A stretch of DNA of 64,000 nucleotides from Hymenobacter algoricola. GTDB taxonomy: Bacteria; Bacteroidota; Bacteroidia; Cytophagales; Hymenobacteraceae. The stretch is from positions 1 to 64,000 of the forward strand of contig NZ_BAABDH010000033.1 of NCBI RefSeq assembly GCF_039539525.1, given 5' to 3'. The notes under the pieces are model-generated. The model searched no databases. It worked only from the letters and a program-made list of their open reading frames with translations, and was not told where the DNA came from. Positions within the stretch are counted from its first letter, which is position 1. Every line of letters begins with the position of its first letter. Made by a program: the position numbers and the translations under genes. This document shows, one piece after another, positions 33,742 through 42,537 of the stretch.

Positions 33742-34596
33742 TCAGTACGTCAGGCCGTCGATGCTGACGGGGTGCTTTTGCTCGGTGTAGAAGCTGAAGC
33801 CCACTTTGCTGCCCCGGCTGACCTGCTGGTTTTCGAGCTTCTGCTTGACCGATATCTTCTGGATATCCTGCATGGGCGGGGCAATCAAATCGTTGTTGAC
33901 GGCGGCAATCATGGCGCTTTCCACGAACAGGCGCAGCATGTCGGGGGTGAGCAGGTTGTCGGCCATGTCGTTGTCGGGCAGCTCCAGCTGCTGCACGCCT
34001 TCGAGGTAGTAGTGGTTTTCGATGTTGATCAGCAGGCGCCCCACCAGGTAGCCCGGGTCGTTCAGGCGCTGGTACTTGATGCTGTCGGCCATGAAGTTGT
34101 AGGCCATGATGTGGCCGAAAAACCGCCGCCGGAAGTCCTGCTCCACGTATTTGGAGCCCATGGGGCCGTAGTCTTCGGCGAAGGTGACGATGTTGGAGTG
34201 CATCACGAACACCAGCAGATCCCCCGAGAACTTGATGTGAAACTCCATGTCGTTCACCGGGCGGTACTCAATCAGCACGCTCGAATCGAGGAGGGAAAGC
34301 TTGCGGCTCAGCTCCACCACCAGCTCCTGCGACACCTGGCGCAGCAGGGCAAAGGCCTCGAGGGTGTTGCGGAAGATGGCCTGCTTGGCAATGGACTTCT
34401 GCTTGAGGCCCTCGAAGATCTGGTCGAGGCGGTCGGCGGGGGCGGCGGTGGGGGCGCCGGGGGCCGCCGTGGGCTCGTTGTTGGTAGCCGTGGCCCCGGC
34501 GGAGCTTTCGACCACGGGCGTACTCTCCGGCAGCGGCGTCGGCTCGGCATCGGAGGCCGGGGGAATCAGGTTGGTGGGCAGCTTGGTACGAGGCAT
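33742..34596 (-). CDS. Conserved hypothetical protein (284 aa)
   Basis: I do not recognise a named family. Residues 1-60 are low-complexity (Pro, Ala, Thr), probably disordered. Residues about 60-284 are a folded domain with alternating helices and strands (SSVLIEYRPVNDMEFHIKFSGDLLVFVMHSNIVTF and later FRRRFFGHIMAYNFMADSIKY). No signal peptide or membrane helix. Start at 34596 (MPRTKL); the upstream open frame runs through the repeat at 34764-34900 and is not coding-like. Probably a cytoplasmic Bacteroidota-specific protein. Confidence 0.65.
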   Translation of the reverse strand: MPRTKLPTNLIPPASDAEPTPLPESTPVVESSAGATATNNEPTAAPGAPTAAPADRLDQIFEGLKQKSIAKQAIFRNTLEAFALLRQVSQELVVELSRKLSLLDSSVLIEYRPVNDMEFHIKFSGDLLVFVMHSNIVTFAEDYGPMGSKYVEQDFRRRFFGHIMAYNFMADSIKYQRLNDPGYLVGRLLINIENHYYLEGVQQLELPDNDMADNLLTPDMLRLFVESAMIAAVNNDLIAPPMQDIQKISVKQKLENQQVSRGSKVGFSFYTEQKHPVSIDGLTY

Positions 34597-34763
34597 CGGG
34601 TGGGGCAACAGGTGAGGCAACAGGTGGGAAGAAGCCAGCTTGCTACGGCCGGCCGGGCCGTTCAGACGCTGAGCGGCGCTTCTGGCAAGTACGAAATATT
34701 CCGGGTGCCGGGTTCGGAATGAGCCGCCAGCCCGCGGGCAGCGGCCGCCCACCCGGAGCCTGA

Positions 34764-34900
34764 ACACCAGGTCATCGATTTTAGAGGGGATATAAAAAAA
34801 TAATGACCCATACCAGCTGACGTATGGGGAGTCATCAATTTTGGAGGGGGTGTAAAACTGATGACCCACTGCCGCTGGTTGGCACCAGGTCATGATTTCT
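34764..34900. repeat. Tandem inverted-repeat array sharing a core with the 9.4 kb array
   Basis: Unit a has GGTCAT (34770-34775) and ATGACC (34803-34808) around a GATTTTAGAGGGGATATAAA core. Unit b has GTCATCA (34831-34837) and TGATGAC (34859-34865) around AATTTTGGAGGGGG. A partial third copy starts CACCAGGTCATGATTTC (from 34883), matching CACCAGGTCATCGATTT at the left end. The core ATTTTnGAGGGG is the same as in the repeats at 9371-9390 and 9431-9446. It lies in the 360-bp gap between two minus-strand genes and includes the upstream region of the gene at 33742-34596. I see no other feature in this gap. Confidence 0.8.
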
Positions 34901-34956
34901 GGACAGTCGCGAAAATAGTTACCCGGCCGCCGGTTTTGTCCCGCCCCCACAGCCCG

Positions 34957-36090
34957 TCATTCCGCCGTATGCGCGCCCAGCCGCGGCGGGGCGGCCAGCG
35001 CTTCAGCCAACGGCCACTGCGGACTGCGAAATGCTACCGTCCGCAGCCCCGGGTGCGCAAATTCCGACGCGGGAGGCAGCAGCATCGGGGCCGCTGCAGC
35101 CTGCGTCAGCGCCTGGCCCACCGTGCGCACCGCGCCGGCCGGCACGCCCCGCCGCTCCAGCTCCTGCAGCAAGGCTGTCCCACTCAGCTCGCCGATGCGG
35201 GCGTGCAGCAGCACTTCCAGCTCGGCCCGGTGCGCCACGCGGGCTTCGTTGGTGCCAAAGCGTTCATCCGCCGCCCACGCCGGCTGGCTTAGTGCCGCGC
35301 AGAGCAGCTGAAACTGCCGGTCGGCGCCCACGGCCAGAATCAGCGCCACCCCGTCGGCGGCCCGGTACACGGTGCCGTAGGGCACGATGCTGGGGTGGCC
35401 CGAGCCCAGCGGCTGCGGATCCTGGCCCGTCACCAGGAACGTGGCCGCCTGGTTGGCCAGCGAAGCCAGGGCACTGTCGAGCAACGACACCTGCACCAGC
35501 GCGCCCAGCCCGGTGCCGGCCCGGCGGTAGAGGGCCGTCAGAAGCCCTTCCTTGAGCTGGTGGGCGGCCAGCAGATCAATCAGGGCTACCGGCATTTTCT
35601 GCGGGGCGTGGCCGGGCAGCCCGTTCAGGTGCATGAAGCCGGCCTCGGCCTGCAGCACGGCATCGTAGCCGGCCCGGCCCGAGTCGGGACCGTAGCCGGT
35701 GAGGTGGCCGTAGATAAGCTGCGGATTGTGCTGGCAGAGCGTGGCGTAGTCGACCCCCAGCTTTTCGGCGTCGCCGGGCTTGTAGCTGGCCAGCACAATG
35801 TCGGCGCGGGCGGCCAGGCGGTAGACAGCGGCCAGGCCCGCGGGGGTGCGCAGATCCAGCACCACCGACTGCTTGCCCCAGTTGGCGCAGCTGAAGTAAG
35901 CCGACACGCTGGTTTCGACCGCCTCGGCGGCGGTTTTCCAGCGGCGCGTCACGTCGCCGCCCGGGGGCTCCACTTTGACGACGGTGGCCCCCAGCTCGGC
36001 GAAGAACTGCCCCACCTGCGGGCCGGCCAGCACGCTGGCCAGCTCCAGAATCAGCAAATCGGCGAAGGGAAGCGAGGGTTCAGAATTCAT
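34957..36090 (-). CDS. CaiB/BaiF-family CoA transferase
   Basis: Protein of 377 aa of the family III CoA transferases, which move CoA between carboxylic acids through a covalent Asp intermediate. The N-terminus LELASVLAGPQVGQFFAELGATVVKVEPP is the CoA-binding signature. The candidate catalytic Asp is in GRAGYDAVLQAEAGFM (about residue 150). The C-terminal domain (AVRTVGQALTQ) is typical. Start at 36090 (MNSEPS). It stands alone and is divergent from the DEAD-box helicase; substrate unknown. Confidence 0.88.
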   Translation of the reverse strand: MNSEPSLPFADLLILELASVLAGPQVGQFFAELGATVVKVEPPGGDVTRRWKTAAEAVETSVSAYFSCANWGKQSVVLDLRTPAGLAAVYRLAARADIVLASYKPGDAEKLGVDYATLCQHNPQLIYGHLTGYGPDSGRAGYDAVLQAEAGFMHLNGLPGHAPQKMPVALIDLLAAHQLKEGLLTALYRRAGTGLGALVQVSLLDSALASLANQAATFLVTGQDPQPLGSGHPSIVPYGTVYRAADGVALILAVGADRQFQLLCAALSQPAWAADERFGTNEARVAHRAELEVLLHARIGELSGTALLQELERRGVPAGAVRTVGQALTQAAAAPMLLPPASEFAHPGLRTVAFRSPQWPLAEALAAPPRLGAHTAE

Positions 36091-36250
36091 GGCGGCAAAG
36101 AAACGACCAAAAAGGCGTATCCGGCGGCATTTCGGTTCCCGATCGGCCAATCTGGCGCCGACCCGAATTCCCTTATCTTTACGGCAAATCAAGCGGTTTG
36201 CTGACCGGAAAACAGGGTCAGCGCATACTTTCACTTCATTTCGCTGAACC

Positions 36251-37903
36251 TTGAAGTTTACCGATTTCAATCTGCACGACGACCTGCTGGCCGGAGTGGA
36301 CGCCATGAATTATCTGAATGCCACGCCCATTCAGGAGCAGGCCATTCCTAAGATTATCGAGGGCAAGGACCTGATTGCCTGCGCCCAGACCGGCACCGGC
36401 AAGACGGCCGCCTATCTGCTGCCCCTGCTCGACAAGATTTCCCACGCCAAGCACGGCCACACCTCCACGCTGATTCTGGTGCCCACGCGCGAGCTGGCCA
36501 CCCAGATCGACGAGCAGGTGACGGGCTTCGGCTACTTCGTGGAAGCGAGCAGCATTGCCATCTACGGCGGCGGCAAAAGCGAGAACTGGGAGCAGCAGAA
36601 GCGCGCCCTCACCTCCGGCGCCGACATCATCGTGGCCACGCCCGGCCGCCTGATTGCCCACCTGCAGATGGGCTACGTCAGGTTCGACCAGATCAAGTAC
36701 CTGGTGCTCGACGAGGCCGACAAGATGATGGACATGGGCTTTTCGGACGACATCCTGAACATCGTGCGCCAGCTGCCCAAGCAGCGGCAGACCCTGCTGT
36801 TCTCGGCTACCATGCCCACCAAAATCCGCGACTTCTCGAAGCAGATTCTCAATGAGCCCGAGGAAATCCGGCTGGCCGTATCCAAGCCCGCCGCCGGCAT
36901 CGACCAGCAGTTCTACATGGCTTTCGACCGCCAGAAGATTCACCTGCTCGAGCACATCATCAAAACCCAGGAGGTGCAGAGCATGGTGCTGTTTACGAGC
37001 CAGAAAGCGGCCGTAGCGGGCATTGTGCGCGCCATCAACAAGCTGGGCTACGTGGCCCAGGGCATCAGCTCCGACCGGACCCAGGAGGAGCGGGAGCAGA
37101 TCATGCGCGACTTCAAGAACAAGTCCTTCCCCATCCTGGTGGCCACCGACGTGCTTAGCCGCGGCATCGACATCGACTCCTTGAGCCACGTGGTAAACTA
37201 CGACATCCCGCGGGCGGCCGAGGACTACGTGCACCGGATCGGCCGTACGGCCCGCGCCGCCACCAAGGGCACAGCCATCACCTTCATTGCCGACCAGGAC
37301 CAGGACCGCGTCCTCAAGATCGAGAAGCTCATTGAGCGCGAAGTAGAAAAGCAGGACATTACCGAAGGCCTCGGCCTGGGTCCGGCCCCGGAGTTTGACC
37401 CCAAGCGCTTCAGCGGCCTGGGCGGCAAAATCGGCGGCCGGCCCGAGCGGGGTGGCCGCTCGGGCGGCGGCAGCCGCGGTCCGCGCCCCGAAGGTGGGGC
37501 TCCCCGCGGCGAAGGGGGCCGCGACGGTGGCCGGCCGCGCCGCGACGCCGACCCGAAAGACCCCAAGCAAAAGGAGCGTATCGCCAATGCCCAGGCCGCG
37601 CTAGCTGCGCTCGATGCGGGCCAGGCCCCGGCTGTCCCGTATCAGCGCCCACCCCGCCCGGAAGGTGAAGCCCGTCCGCCCCGCGCGCCGCGTCCGGAAG
37701 GCGAAGCCCGGGAGCCCCGGGAGCCGCGCGCCCCGCGTCCGGAAGGCGAAGCCCGCCCACCGCGCGAGCCGCGGGCCGAAGGCGAAGCCGGTGACGACAA
37801 GCCCCGCCGCAAGCGCGGGGGCCGCAACCGCGGAGGCCGTGGGCCGCGCCCGGAAGGCTCAGCCGAGGCCGTATCCGCGCCGGCCGCCCCCAGCGCCGAG
37901 TAG
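36251..37903 (+). CDS. DEAD-box RNA helicase with R/G/P-rich tail
   Basis: Protein of 550 aa. All core motifs are present: Q motif near ATPIQEQAIP (about residues 25-34), motif I AQTGTGKT (about 46-53), Ia PTRELA, Ib TPGRL, II DEAD, III SAT, IV-V DVLSRGIDI, and VI HRIGRTARA. After about residue 400 the tail is low complexity: G/R-rich (about 395-430), then tandem RPEGEARPPRAP-type repeats and a final GGRNRGGRGPRPEG, presumably an RNA-binding disordered region. The best start is TTG at 36251 (KFTDFNLHDDLL follows); the next ATG is inside the Q-motif region. Confidence 0.92.
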   Translation: MKFTDFNLHDDLLAGVDAMNYLNATPIQEQAIPKIIEGKDLIACAQTGTGKTAAYLLPLLDKISHAKHGHTSTLILVPTRELATQIDEQVTGFGYFVEASSIAIYGGGKSENWEQQKRALTSGADIIVATPGRLIAHLQMGYVRFDQIKYLVLDEADKMMDMGFSDDILNIVRQLPKQRQTLLFSATMPTKIRDFSKQILNEPEEIRLAVSKPAAGIDQQFYMAFDRQKIHLLEHIIKTQEVQSMVLFTSQKAAVAGIVRAINKLGYVAQGISSDRTQEEREQIMRDFKNKSFPILVATDVLSRGIDIDSLSHVVNYDIPRAAEDYVHRIGRTARAATKGTAITFIADQDQDRVLKIEKLIEREVEKQDITEGLGLGPAPEFDPKRFSGLGGKIGGRPERGGRSGGGSRGPRPEGGAPRGEGGRDGGRPRRDADPKDPKQKERIANAQAALAALDAGQAPAVPYQRPPRPEGEARPPRAPRPEGEAREPREPRAPRPEGEARPPREPRAEGEAGDDKPRRKRGGRNRGGRGPRPEGSAEAVSAPAAPSAE

Positions 37904-37917
37904 CCGTACAAACTCAT

Positions 37918-37954
37918 AAAAAAGCCCCGCTACTTCCGTAGCGGGGCTTTTTTT
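37918..37954. terminator. Bidirectional terminator
   Basis: AAAAAAGCCCCGCTAC, loop TTCC, GTAGCGGGGC and a run of seven T. It lies between the convergent helicase gene and the gene at 37965-38468 and suits both. Confidence 0.93.
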
Positions 37955-37964
37955 GGTAGTGGCT

Positions 37965-38468
37965 CTACAAGGATTTAACAAACTCGTCGAGCTGCTTGCG
38001 AAAGGCGGCAAGGGCCTGCTGCTGCTCCGGGTTGCGGCTCTTGAGCAGCTCCTCCAGCGGAATGCTGCGCGGCTTGCCGTTCTGCTCCACCACGCACTGG
38101 ATTTCGCCGATGCGGTAGGCCAGCGTGTCGGGCCGCAGGTACGTGCCCACGCCCAGCCGAAACCGATAAGTGTGCTGGCCGACCGGCAGGGCCGGGAGGC
38201 TGCCCCAGCCGTTGAACTCCCCCCGCCCCGAAAGCTTGCCGCCGTTGGCGGCGCGGCCGTCGGCGCAATGGCTGCTAAACCACGCCAGTACGCGTTGCTG
38301 AATCTGTTTGCGGGTAGCCTCGGCTTCGGTCGCCGCTACGGCCTGGGCGCCCTCGAACACCACCTGGCCGTACTCGTTTTTCGGCCACGGCTGGGTTTGA
38401 GCCCGGGCCGTGAAGGCAGTAGCAAGCAGCAGCAACCCGGCTATGGCAAAGGAAAATCTTGATTTCAT
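37965..38468 (-). CDS. Hypothetical exported protein
   Basis: Protein of 167 aa with a clear signal peptide (cleavage near ARAQTQ, residue about 23). The mature part has a short helix rich in Glu/Ala, then beta-strand pattern (HTYRFRLGVGTYLRPDTLAYRIGEIQCVVEQ) and a C-terminal charged helix. The layout is reminiscent of Bacteroidota DUF4468-type exported proteins, but I cannot confirm that. Convergent with the helicase gene and separated from it by the terminator. Confidence 0.65.
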   Translation of the reverse strand: MKSRFSFAIAGLLLLATAFTARAQTQPWPKNEYGQVVFEGAQAVAATEAEATRKQIQQRVLAWFSSHCADGRAANGGKLSGRGEFNGWGSLPALPVGQHTYRFRLGVGTYLRPDTLAYRIGEIQCVVEQNGKPRSIPLEELLKSRNPEQQQALAAFRKQLDEFVKSL

Positions 38469-38579
38469 AGGCCCAAGCTACCAGAAAAAGGGCGTTACGG
38501 CCGCCACGGCGGGCCGGACGGAGTTATCGGCGGGTAATCGGGCGGGGCAAAAACCCGCGGCCGGTCCGCCTAAAATCTT

Positions 38580-39398
38580 CTACGCCAGCCCGAAGCCCTG
38601 CCGGATCATACCGTGAAAATCCTGCTCCGACATTTTGGCCTTGGTTTTCAGCAGCTGCTCGGCATCGGCGCCGGCAATGTAGCGGAGCTGGGGCGTGCCG
38701 TCGGTGGCGGCGGTGAAGATGACCTCGGCAATCTGCCCGGGCGTGGAGGCGGCCCCGCCGCGGCTGCTGAAGGCCGCCAGCACGCTGCGCACCTGGCCCG
38801 CGTAGGGGTTGGCATCGTCGGCGGGGTTGGCGGTCATCTGCAGGGAGCGGGTGGCAAAGTCGGTGGCCACGCCCCCGGGCGCCACCACCTTCACCTGGAT
38901 GCCGAAGGGCTCCAGCTCAAACCACAGGGATTCGGAGAAGCCGTCGAGGCCGAACTTGGTGGCGTGGTAGAGCGAGTTCATCGGAAACGCCGTGCGCCCG
39001 CCCACCGAGGTGATGTTGATGATAACGCCGGCCCGCTGGGCCCGCATGATAGGCAGTGCCGCCCGCGTCACGCGGAACACGCCGAACACGTTGGTGGCAA
39101 ACTGCTGCTGAATCTGCACGTCGGTGGCCGACTCGAACGGGCCCACCAGCCCGTAGCCAGCGTTGTTGACCAGCACGTCGAGGCTGCCGAAGTCCTGGTG
39201 GGCCTGCTGCACGGCGCGGGTGACGGCGGCCTCATCGGTCACGTCGAGGGCGTAGACGCGAACCGTGGGCAGGTCGGTGAACCGGGCATCGGCGGGGTTG
39301 CGCATGGTGGCGGCCACGTTCCAGCCGTGCCGGGCAAACAGGCGCACGGCGGCCTCACCGATGCCGGTGGAGGTGCCGGTGATGAAAACAGTCTTCAT
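38580..39398 (-). CDS. SDR-family NAD(P)-dependent oxidoreductase
   Basis: Classical SDR of 272 aa: cofactor loop TGTSTGIG (residues 7-14), NNAGYG (about 86-91), catalytic Ser in ITSVGG (about 134-139) and YHATKFG (about 148-154). The active-site pattern resembles the SDR subgroup annotated as ketoreductase/17-beta-hydroxysteroid-dehydrogenase-like (VFITGTSTGIGEA). Substrate unknown; no linked pathway genes. Confidence 0.9.
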   Translation of the reverse strand: MKTVFITGTSTGIGEAAVRLFARHGWNVAATMRNPADARFTDLPTVRVYALDVTDEAAVTRAVQQAHQDFGSLDVLVNNAGYGLVGPFESATDVQIQQQFATNVFGVFRVTRAALPIMRAQRAGVIINITSVGGRTAFPMNSLYHATKFGLDGFSESLWFELEPFGIQVKVVAPGGVATDFATRSLQMTANPADDANPYAGQVRSVLAAFSSRGGAASTPGQIAEVIFTAATDGTPQLRYIAGADAEQLLKTKAKMSEQDFHGMIRQGFGLA

Positions 39399-39488
39399 AG
39401 GCGGGGGATGTTGAAGTGTTTTCGGGCTGACGAATGGCTCCGCTCCTTACTTTCAATCCCCCTTTTTATTTCATCAAGCGGGCATAGT

Positions 39489-39916
39489 TTATCCGGCAGC
39501 AGACTCTTCGACCGGATGTCCCAGCTTTTTCAACCAATCCTTCAGCCTTGGATGCGCGTTGAGATCCAGCGGAATATCCTGCCCCGCGCCGGTCAGCAGG
39601 CTGCTGCAAAGAAGACAAATGTTCAGAATTGAAACAATCTGATTTTCGGCGCTGAAAAAGATAATAGCATCATGATAAATCGGCGCACACATCCAGCGCA
39701 TGTCATCGACTAACTCAGTTTGTAGCATTGCCGCTAACTCCTCCACTTCGGGGGCAGTAGCGGTAAGCCGTTTGATTAGCTGGTTGGGTGCAGATTTCCG
39801 TGCTGGTCGGTCAGATACAGGCAAGGCTGATCCGCGTTCTGGCCCCGATTAAAGGAATAAGTGACAAGTCGGGTGAAGTTCAGACCTTGATAGTACTCAC
39901 GACTGTTCGGCTCATT
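39489..39916 (-). pseudogene. Frameshifted hypothetical gene
   Basis: Two overlapping minus-strand frames look like halves of one protein. The upstream half (about 39916 to 39776) reads ...NFTRLVTYSFNRGQNAD... and stops at TAA (39776-39774). The downstream half (to 39489) continues sensibly as NQLIKRLTATAPEVEELAAML... and ends LKKLGHPVEESAAG. Joining them near 39780 gives about 140 aa. There is no good start codon: the first half begins abruptly beside the menA stop. The base composition is more A/T-rich than the neighbours. A degraded, possibly acquired gene; alternatively only the last 111 aa (TTG start at 39824) are expressed. Confidence 0.5.
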
Positions 39917-39918
39917 TT

Positions 39919-40854
39919 TTATAACACCTGCCCCACGCCGAACAGCACCGTAAATACCAGCGTCGTCAGCGCCATCTGCTTGAGCAGCGGGTCGAGCTGC
40001 ATCGAATCCTGGCGCTGCCACACGCGGCGGGCGTTGAGCAGCAGCAGCGGGGCCGAGAGCAGGAACAGCCACTGCCAGGGCGAGTGGTAGGTGAGCGTGG
40101 CGTAGACCACGGCGCAGCCCAGGCCCAGCAGCAGCAAGAGCCAGTGGTAGCGCCGGGCATTCTGCGGCCCCAGGCGCACGGGAATCGTGATTTTGCCAGC
40201 CAGCTCATCGGAGCGGATGTCGCGGATGTTGTTCACGTTCAGCACCGCCGTGGCAAAGCAGCCCAGCGCGGCGGCCGGCAGCAGCACGGCCAGCGGCAGC
40301 GCCCGGGTTTGCAGATAATAGGTGCCGCACACGCCCACCAGGCCGAAGAAGGTGAACACCGACACGTCGCCGAGGCCGGCGTAGCCGTAGGGCTTGGCCC
40401 CGGCCGTGTAGTTGACGGCCGCCCAGATGGCGCACAGGCCCAGCCCGAAAAAGGTGAGGAAGATCCAGACCCCGCTGCTGCCCAGCGCCACCCACAGCAG
40501 GCTCAGCCCGCTCCCCAACGACAGCAGCCCAAACAGGCCCATGCCCCGCTTCATCTGGGCCGGCGAAATGGCGCCGCTCTGCACGGCCCGCTGCGGCCCT
40601 TCGCGGTGCACGCTGTCGGCCCCGTTCTGGGAGTCGCCGTAGTCGTTGGCCAGGTTGCTCAGAATCTGCAGCAGGATGGTGGTGAGTACGGCCAGGCCGA
40701 AGACGGCGGGGCGGAACTGCCCGTGGCTGGCGGCCAGAAAGCCGCCGGTCAGGATGCTGGCCAGCGCCAGCGGCAGGGTGCGGGGCCGGAACGCTGAAAC
40801 CCAGGCTTTGGCGGGACTGACGGCGGGGGAAGCAGAAGGGGAAGTCGAAGACAT
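39919..40854 (-). CDS. menA: 1,4-dihydroxy-2-naphthoate polyprenyltransferase
   Basis: UbiA-family membrane enzyme of 311 aa that prenylates 1,4-dihydroxy-2-naphthoate in menaquinone synthesis. The prenyl-diphosphate motif NDYGDSQNGAD (about residues 56-66) is followed by GPQRAVQSG, and the second loop reads NNIRDIRSDELAGK (about 190-203). About eight to nine membrane helices. Start at 40854 (MSSTSP). Menaquinone is also the likely electron acceptor of the Mqo enzyme encoded at 6.5 kb. Confidence 0.92.
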   Translation of the reverse strand: MSSTSPSASPAVSPAKAWVSAFRPRTLPLALASILTGGFLAASHGQFRPAVFGLAVLTTILLQILSNLANDYGDSQNGADSVHREGPQRAVQSGAISPAQMKRGMGLFGLLSLGSGLSLLWVALGSSGVWIFLTFFGLGLCAIWAAVNYTAGAKPYGYAGLGDVSVFTFFGLVGVCGTYYLQTRALPLAVLLPAAALGCFATAVLNVNNIRDIRSDELAGKITIPVRLGPQNARRYHWLLLLLGLGCAVVYATLTYHSPWQWLFLLSAPLLLLNARRVWQRQDSMQLDPLLKQMALTTLVFTVLFGVGQVL

Positions 40855-40865
40855 AGAAAACAACA

Positions 40866-40976
40866 GAACGTCATGCTGAGCCTGCCGGAGCATCTCGCGT
40901 GCAATAGTAATTCAATCGGTGAACAATAGAATTACCCTGCACACGAGATGCTTCGGCTTCGCTCAGCATGACGTTC
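40866..40976. repeat. Intergenic inverted repeat, GTCATGCTGAGC head
   Basis: Arms of about 48 nt: the left begins GAACGTCATGCTGAGC and ends TAATTC (40913); the right begins GAATTA (40929) and ends GCTCAGCATGACGTTC. About three quarters of positions pair. It fills the gap between glutathione peroxidase and menA. Confidence 0.85.
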
Positions 40977-40991
40977 AATAAGCTAAAAAAG

Positions 40992-41585
40992 CTACTTCAT
41001 AATAGCGGCTACCAGCTCGTCGCTCATCGGTTTCACATCCGACTTGTAGAAGCCCACTACGTGGCCCTGCTCATCGACCAGGTACTTGCAGAAGTTCCAG
41101 GTCGGCGCGTCGCTGACGGCGCCGTTGCGGGTTTTGTCGGCCAGAAACTGGTAGAGCGGGGCCGTGTCGGCGCCCTTCACCGAGATTTTGGCGAACATGG
41201 GGAAAGTCACGCCGAAGTTTTTCTCGCAGAAAGTGGCAATCTGGGCGTTGGTGCCGGGCTCCTGGCCGCCGAAGTTGTTGGCCGGAAAGCCCAGCACGGC
41301 CACCCGGTCGCCGTGCTTCTTGCTGAGCTCTTCCAGCTCCTTGTACTGGGGCGTGTAGCCGCACTCCGAGGCCACGTTCACGATAAGCAGCTTCTTGCCT
41401 CGGTACTGGCTGAGCTGCACTTGCTGGCCGTCGATGTTCTCGACGGCATACTCGTACACGGAGCCGGCAGCGGCGGTGGTTTCGGGGGCAGACATGGCGG
41501 TAGCGGAGTAAGAGGTTTGGGCCGGGTTGGGGGCCGAGCTGCAGGCAGCCAGCGTGCCCAGCAGGAAGACGAAGTGAGTTTTCAT
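40992..41585 (-). CDS. Glutathione peroxidase-like lipoprotein
   Basis: Protein of 197 aa. The N-terminus has a lipobox (LLGTLAACSS), so it is probably a membrane-anchored periplasmic lipoprotein. The peroxidatic Cys75 is in ASECGYTPQY, followed by FPANNFGGQEPG with the catalytic Gln and WNFCKYLVD with Trp and Asn. This is the Cys (not selenocysteine) type, which in bacteria usually takes electrons from thioredoxin. It reduces hydroperoxides, here in the cell envelope. Confidence 0.93.
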   Translation of the reverse strand: MKTHFVFLLGTLAACSSAPNPAQTSYSATAMSAPETTAAAGSVYEYAVENIDGQQVQLSQYRGKKLLIVNVASECGYTPQYKELEELSKKHGDRVAVLGFPANNFGGQEPGTNAQIATFCEKNFGVTFPMFAKISVKGADTAPLYQFLADKTRNGAVSDAPTWNFCKYLVDEQGHVVGFYKSDVKPMSDELVAAIMK

Positions 41586-41770
41586 ACGGCAGAAAGGTTA
41601 GGTCGGCAGCGCAGCTAGCCCAACAGTACTGGCCAAACCGGCGGCTGCGGGCATTGTTTCTCAGCAAGCAAGATAACGCTTTGCAGCCTTTATATGGATT
41701 CAGCTATATGATTTCCGGTTTTCCCGCCGCCGGTGGGCCGGGCAGCGGCTTGGCCGTACGGGCTGGCCGG

Positions 41771-42352
41771 TCAGGTGCGGGGCACCGTCAGCCACTTTTC
41801 CAGGTCGGTGGGCTGGTAGGCCAGCATCCGGTCGAGCAGGCCGGCCGGCGTGTCGTGCTGCTGGAGCTGGGCGCGGTTTTCGGGGCGCAGGAAGCCTTCC
41901 TCCACCATCTTGTCCAGGAACTGCAGCTGGTGGTCGTAGAAACCGCTCACGTTGAAGACGCCGCTGGGCTTTTGGTGCAGACCCAGCTGGCCCCAGGTGA
42001 GCACCTCAAACAGCTCTTCCAGGGTGCCGAAGCCGCCGGGCATGGCAATGAAGCCCTCGGCGAGGTCGGCCATGAGCAGCTTCCGCTCGTGCATGCTTTT
42101 CACCACGTGCAGCTCCGTCAGCCCCCGGTGGGCCAGCTCCTTGTCGGCCAGAAAATCGGGAATGACGCCGATGGACTTGCCGCCGTGGCGGATAACGCTG
42201 TCGGCCACGGCCCCCATCAGCCCCACCCGGCCGCCCCCGTACACCAGCGTGAGGCCGCGCCGCGCCAGCTCCTGCCCCATCAGGTCGGCCTGCTGGCGGT
42301 AGATTTCATTGAACCCGGGGCTGGCCCCACAATAGACGGCAACGCTTTTCAT
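41771..42352 (-). CDS. LOG-family Rossmann protein (TIGR00730 type)
   Basis: Protein of 193 aa with the paired signatures VYGGGRVGLMG (about residues 37-47) and PGGFGTLEELFEVLTW (about 104-119) of the LOG/lysine-decarboxylase-like family. Characterised members are nucleoside 5'-monophosphate phosphoribohydrolases (cytokinin-activating type). Length is typical. Lies between gpx and argS on the same strand but separated by more than 180 bp on each side. Confidence 0.92.
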   Translation of the reverse strand: MKSVAVYCGASPGFNEIYRQQADLMGQELARRGLTLVYGGGRVGLMGAVADSVIRHGGKSIGVIPDFLADKELAHRGLTELHVVKSMHERKLLMADLAEGFIAMPGGFGTLEELFEVLTWGQLGLHQKPSGVFNVSGFYDHQLQFLDKMVEEGFLRPENRAQLQQHDTPAGLLDRMLAYQPTDLEKWLTVPRT

Positions 42353-42374
42353 GCTTTGGTTGAGTTAGGAGTAT

Positions 42375-42531
42375 GTCGTGGCCAGCAAAGCGAAGCAATC
42401 CGTCCCGGACACTGAGCCACGTGTTATTTGACCACCAGGTCCTGTCGGATACTTACGTCGAGGCTTTGTGGGTCAACGGTGCTCAAGTACATTTCAGAGG
42501 ACGGATTTCTTCGGCTGCGCCTGGCAATGAC
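42375..42531. repeat. Intergenic inverted repeat, AATCCGTCC type
   Basis: The left arm (42375-42405) ends GAAGCAATCCGTCC. The right arm (42499-42531) begins GGACGGATTTCTTCGGC and ends GGCAATGAC, so the inverse reads GTCATTGCCAGGC. Arms of about 31-33 nt are imperfect. The right arm ends 6 nt from the argS stop. Confidence 0.75.
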
Positions 42532-42537
42532 CAGGAA

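Noticed and set aside
37630..37890. Tandem repeats in the helicase tail as a CRISPR or satellite
   Set aside because: They are in-frame codons for RPEGEARPP-type protein repeats inside the helicase gene.
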